Assembly: GCA_029933295.1 (NCBI GenBank)
Contig: JAOZOL010000186.1
Location: 1 to 5,282, forward strand
DNA: 5,282 nucleotides
Direction: 5' to 3'
From: Desulfobacterales bacterium
Lineage (GTDB): Bacteria > Desulfobacterota > Desulfobacteria > Desulfobacterales > Desulfosalsimonadaceae
Below the pieces are notes generated by a model. The model was given only the letters and a program-made list of their open reading frames with translations, searched no databases and had not been told where the DNA came from. The position numbers and the translations under genes are program-made. This document shows, piece by piece, positions 5,239 through 5,282 of the stretch. Each line of letters begins with the position of its first letter. Position 1 is the stretch's first letter.

Positions 5239-5267
5239 TTGACAGGCATAATTGATATTGATAAAAG
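5239..5267 (+). promoter_or_regulatory. sigma-70-type promoter reading out of the right edge
   Basis: A perfect -35 TTGACA (5239-5244) is followed after exactly 17 bases by TAAAAG (5262-5267), which matches four of six -10 positions. It sits 42 bases past the terminator and points to a gene beyond the window. The target is unknown. Confidence 0.5.
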
Positions 5268-5282
5268 AGAGAGTTTTTATAG

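Overview
The window looks like a bacterial chromosome segment, most likely from a Desulfobacterota (deltaproteobacterial) genome. That assignment is an inference. It rests on two tandem PilT-type ATPases preceded by a small conserved partner protein, on the 7-bp-periodic 'AACATCG' repeats and the remnant of a four-helix-bundle (23S rRNA intervening-sequence type) protein, and on a tRNA fragment with an encoded CCA. No gene fixes the species. Nearly all coding is on the minus strand.

Layout, left to right: (1) 3-119, the C-terminal end of an unrecognised plus-strand gene, converging on the next gene with 2 bp between stop codons. (2) 122-1843 (-), an unrecognised 573-residue soluble-looking protein. 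(3) 1868-2908 (-), a PilT-like retraction ATPase. (4) 2909-3593, about 685 bp without an intact gene, holding a nest of repeats: heptamer arrays that form a 29-bp inverted repeat, a REP doublet (REPIN/BIME-like) with GTAG feet between its arms, a separate GTAG hairpin, and a gene remnant that ends at the REP doublet. (5) 3594-4667 (-), a second PilT-like ATPase. (6) 4693-4947 (-), a small conserved 84-residue protein. (7) 4948-5098, AT-rich leader with a possible minus-strand promoter. (8) 5099-5149 (+), the 3' part of a tRNA-Lys(CTT) without its 5' half, then an intrinsic terminator and, near the right edge, a sigma-70-type promoter pointing out of the window.

The minus-strand genes read as one transcription unit: small protein, PilT-2, PilT-1, 573-residue protein. 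Two of its junctions are tight (25 and 24 bp). The third, between the two pilT genes, is the 685-bp repeat nest, which probably entered a once compact operon. The two ATPases probably power type IV pilus retraction or a related secretion-ATPase role; no pilB, pilC or pilin gene is in view.

The strongest leads are: the tRNA 3' fragment, which looks like the attachment-site scar of an integrative element lying to its left; the reciprocal loss of one His-box histidine in each PilT paralogue at otherwise aligned positions; and the REP doublet, whose two arms differ by a compensatory base-pair change that keeps both hairpins intact.
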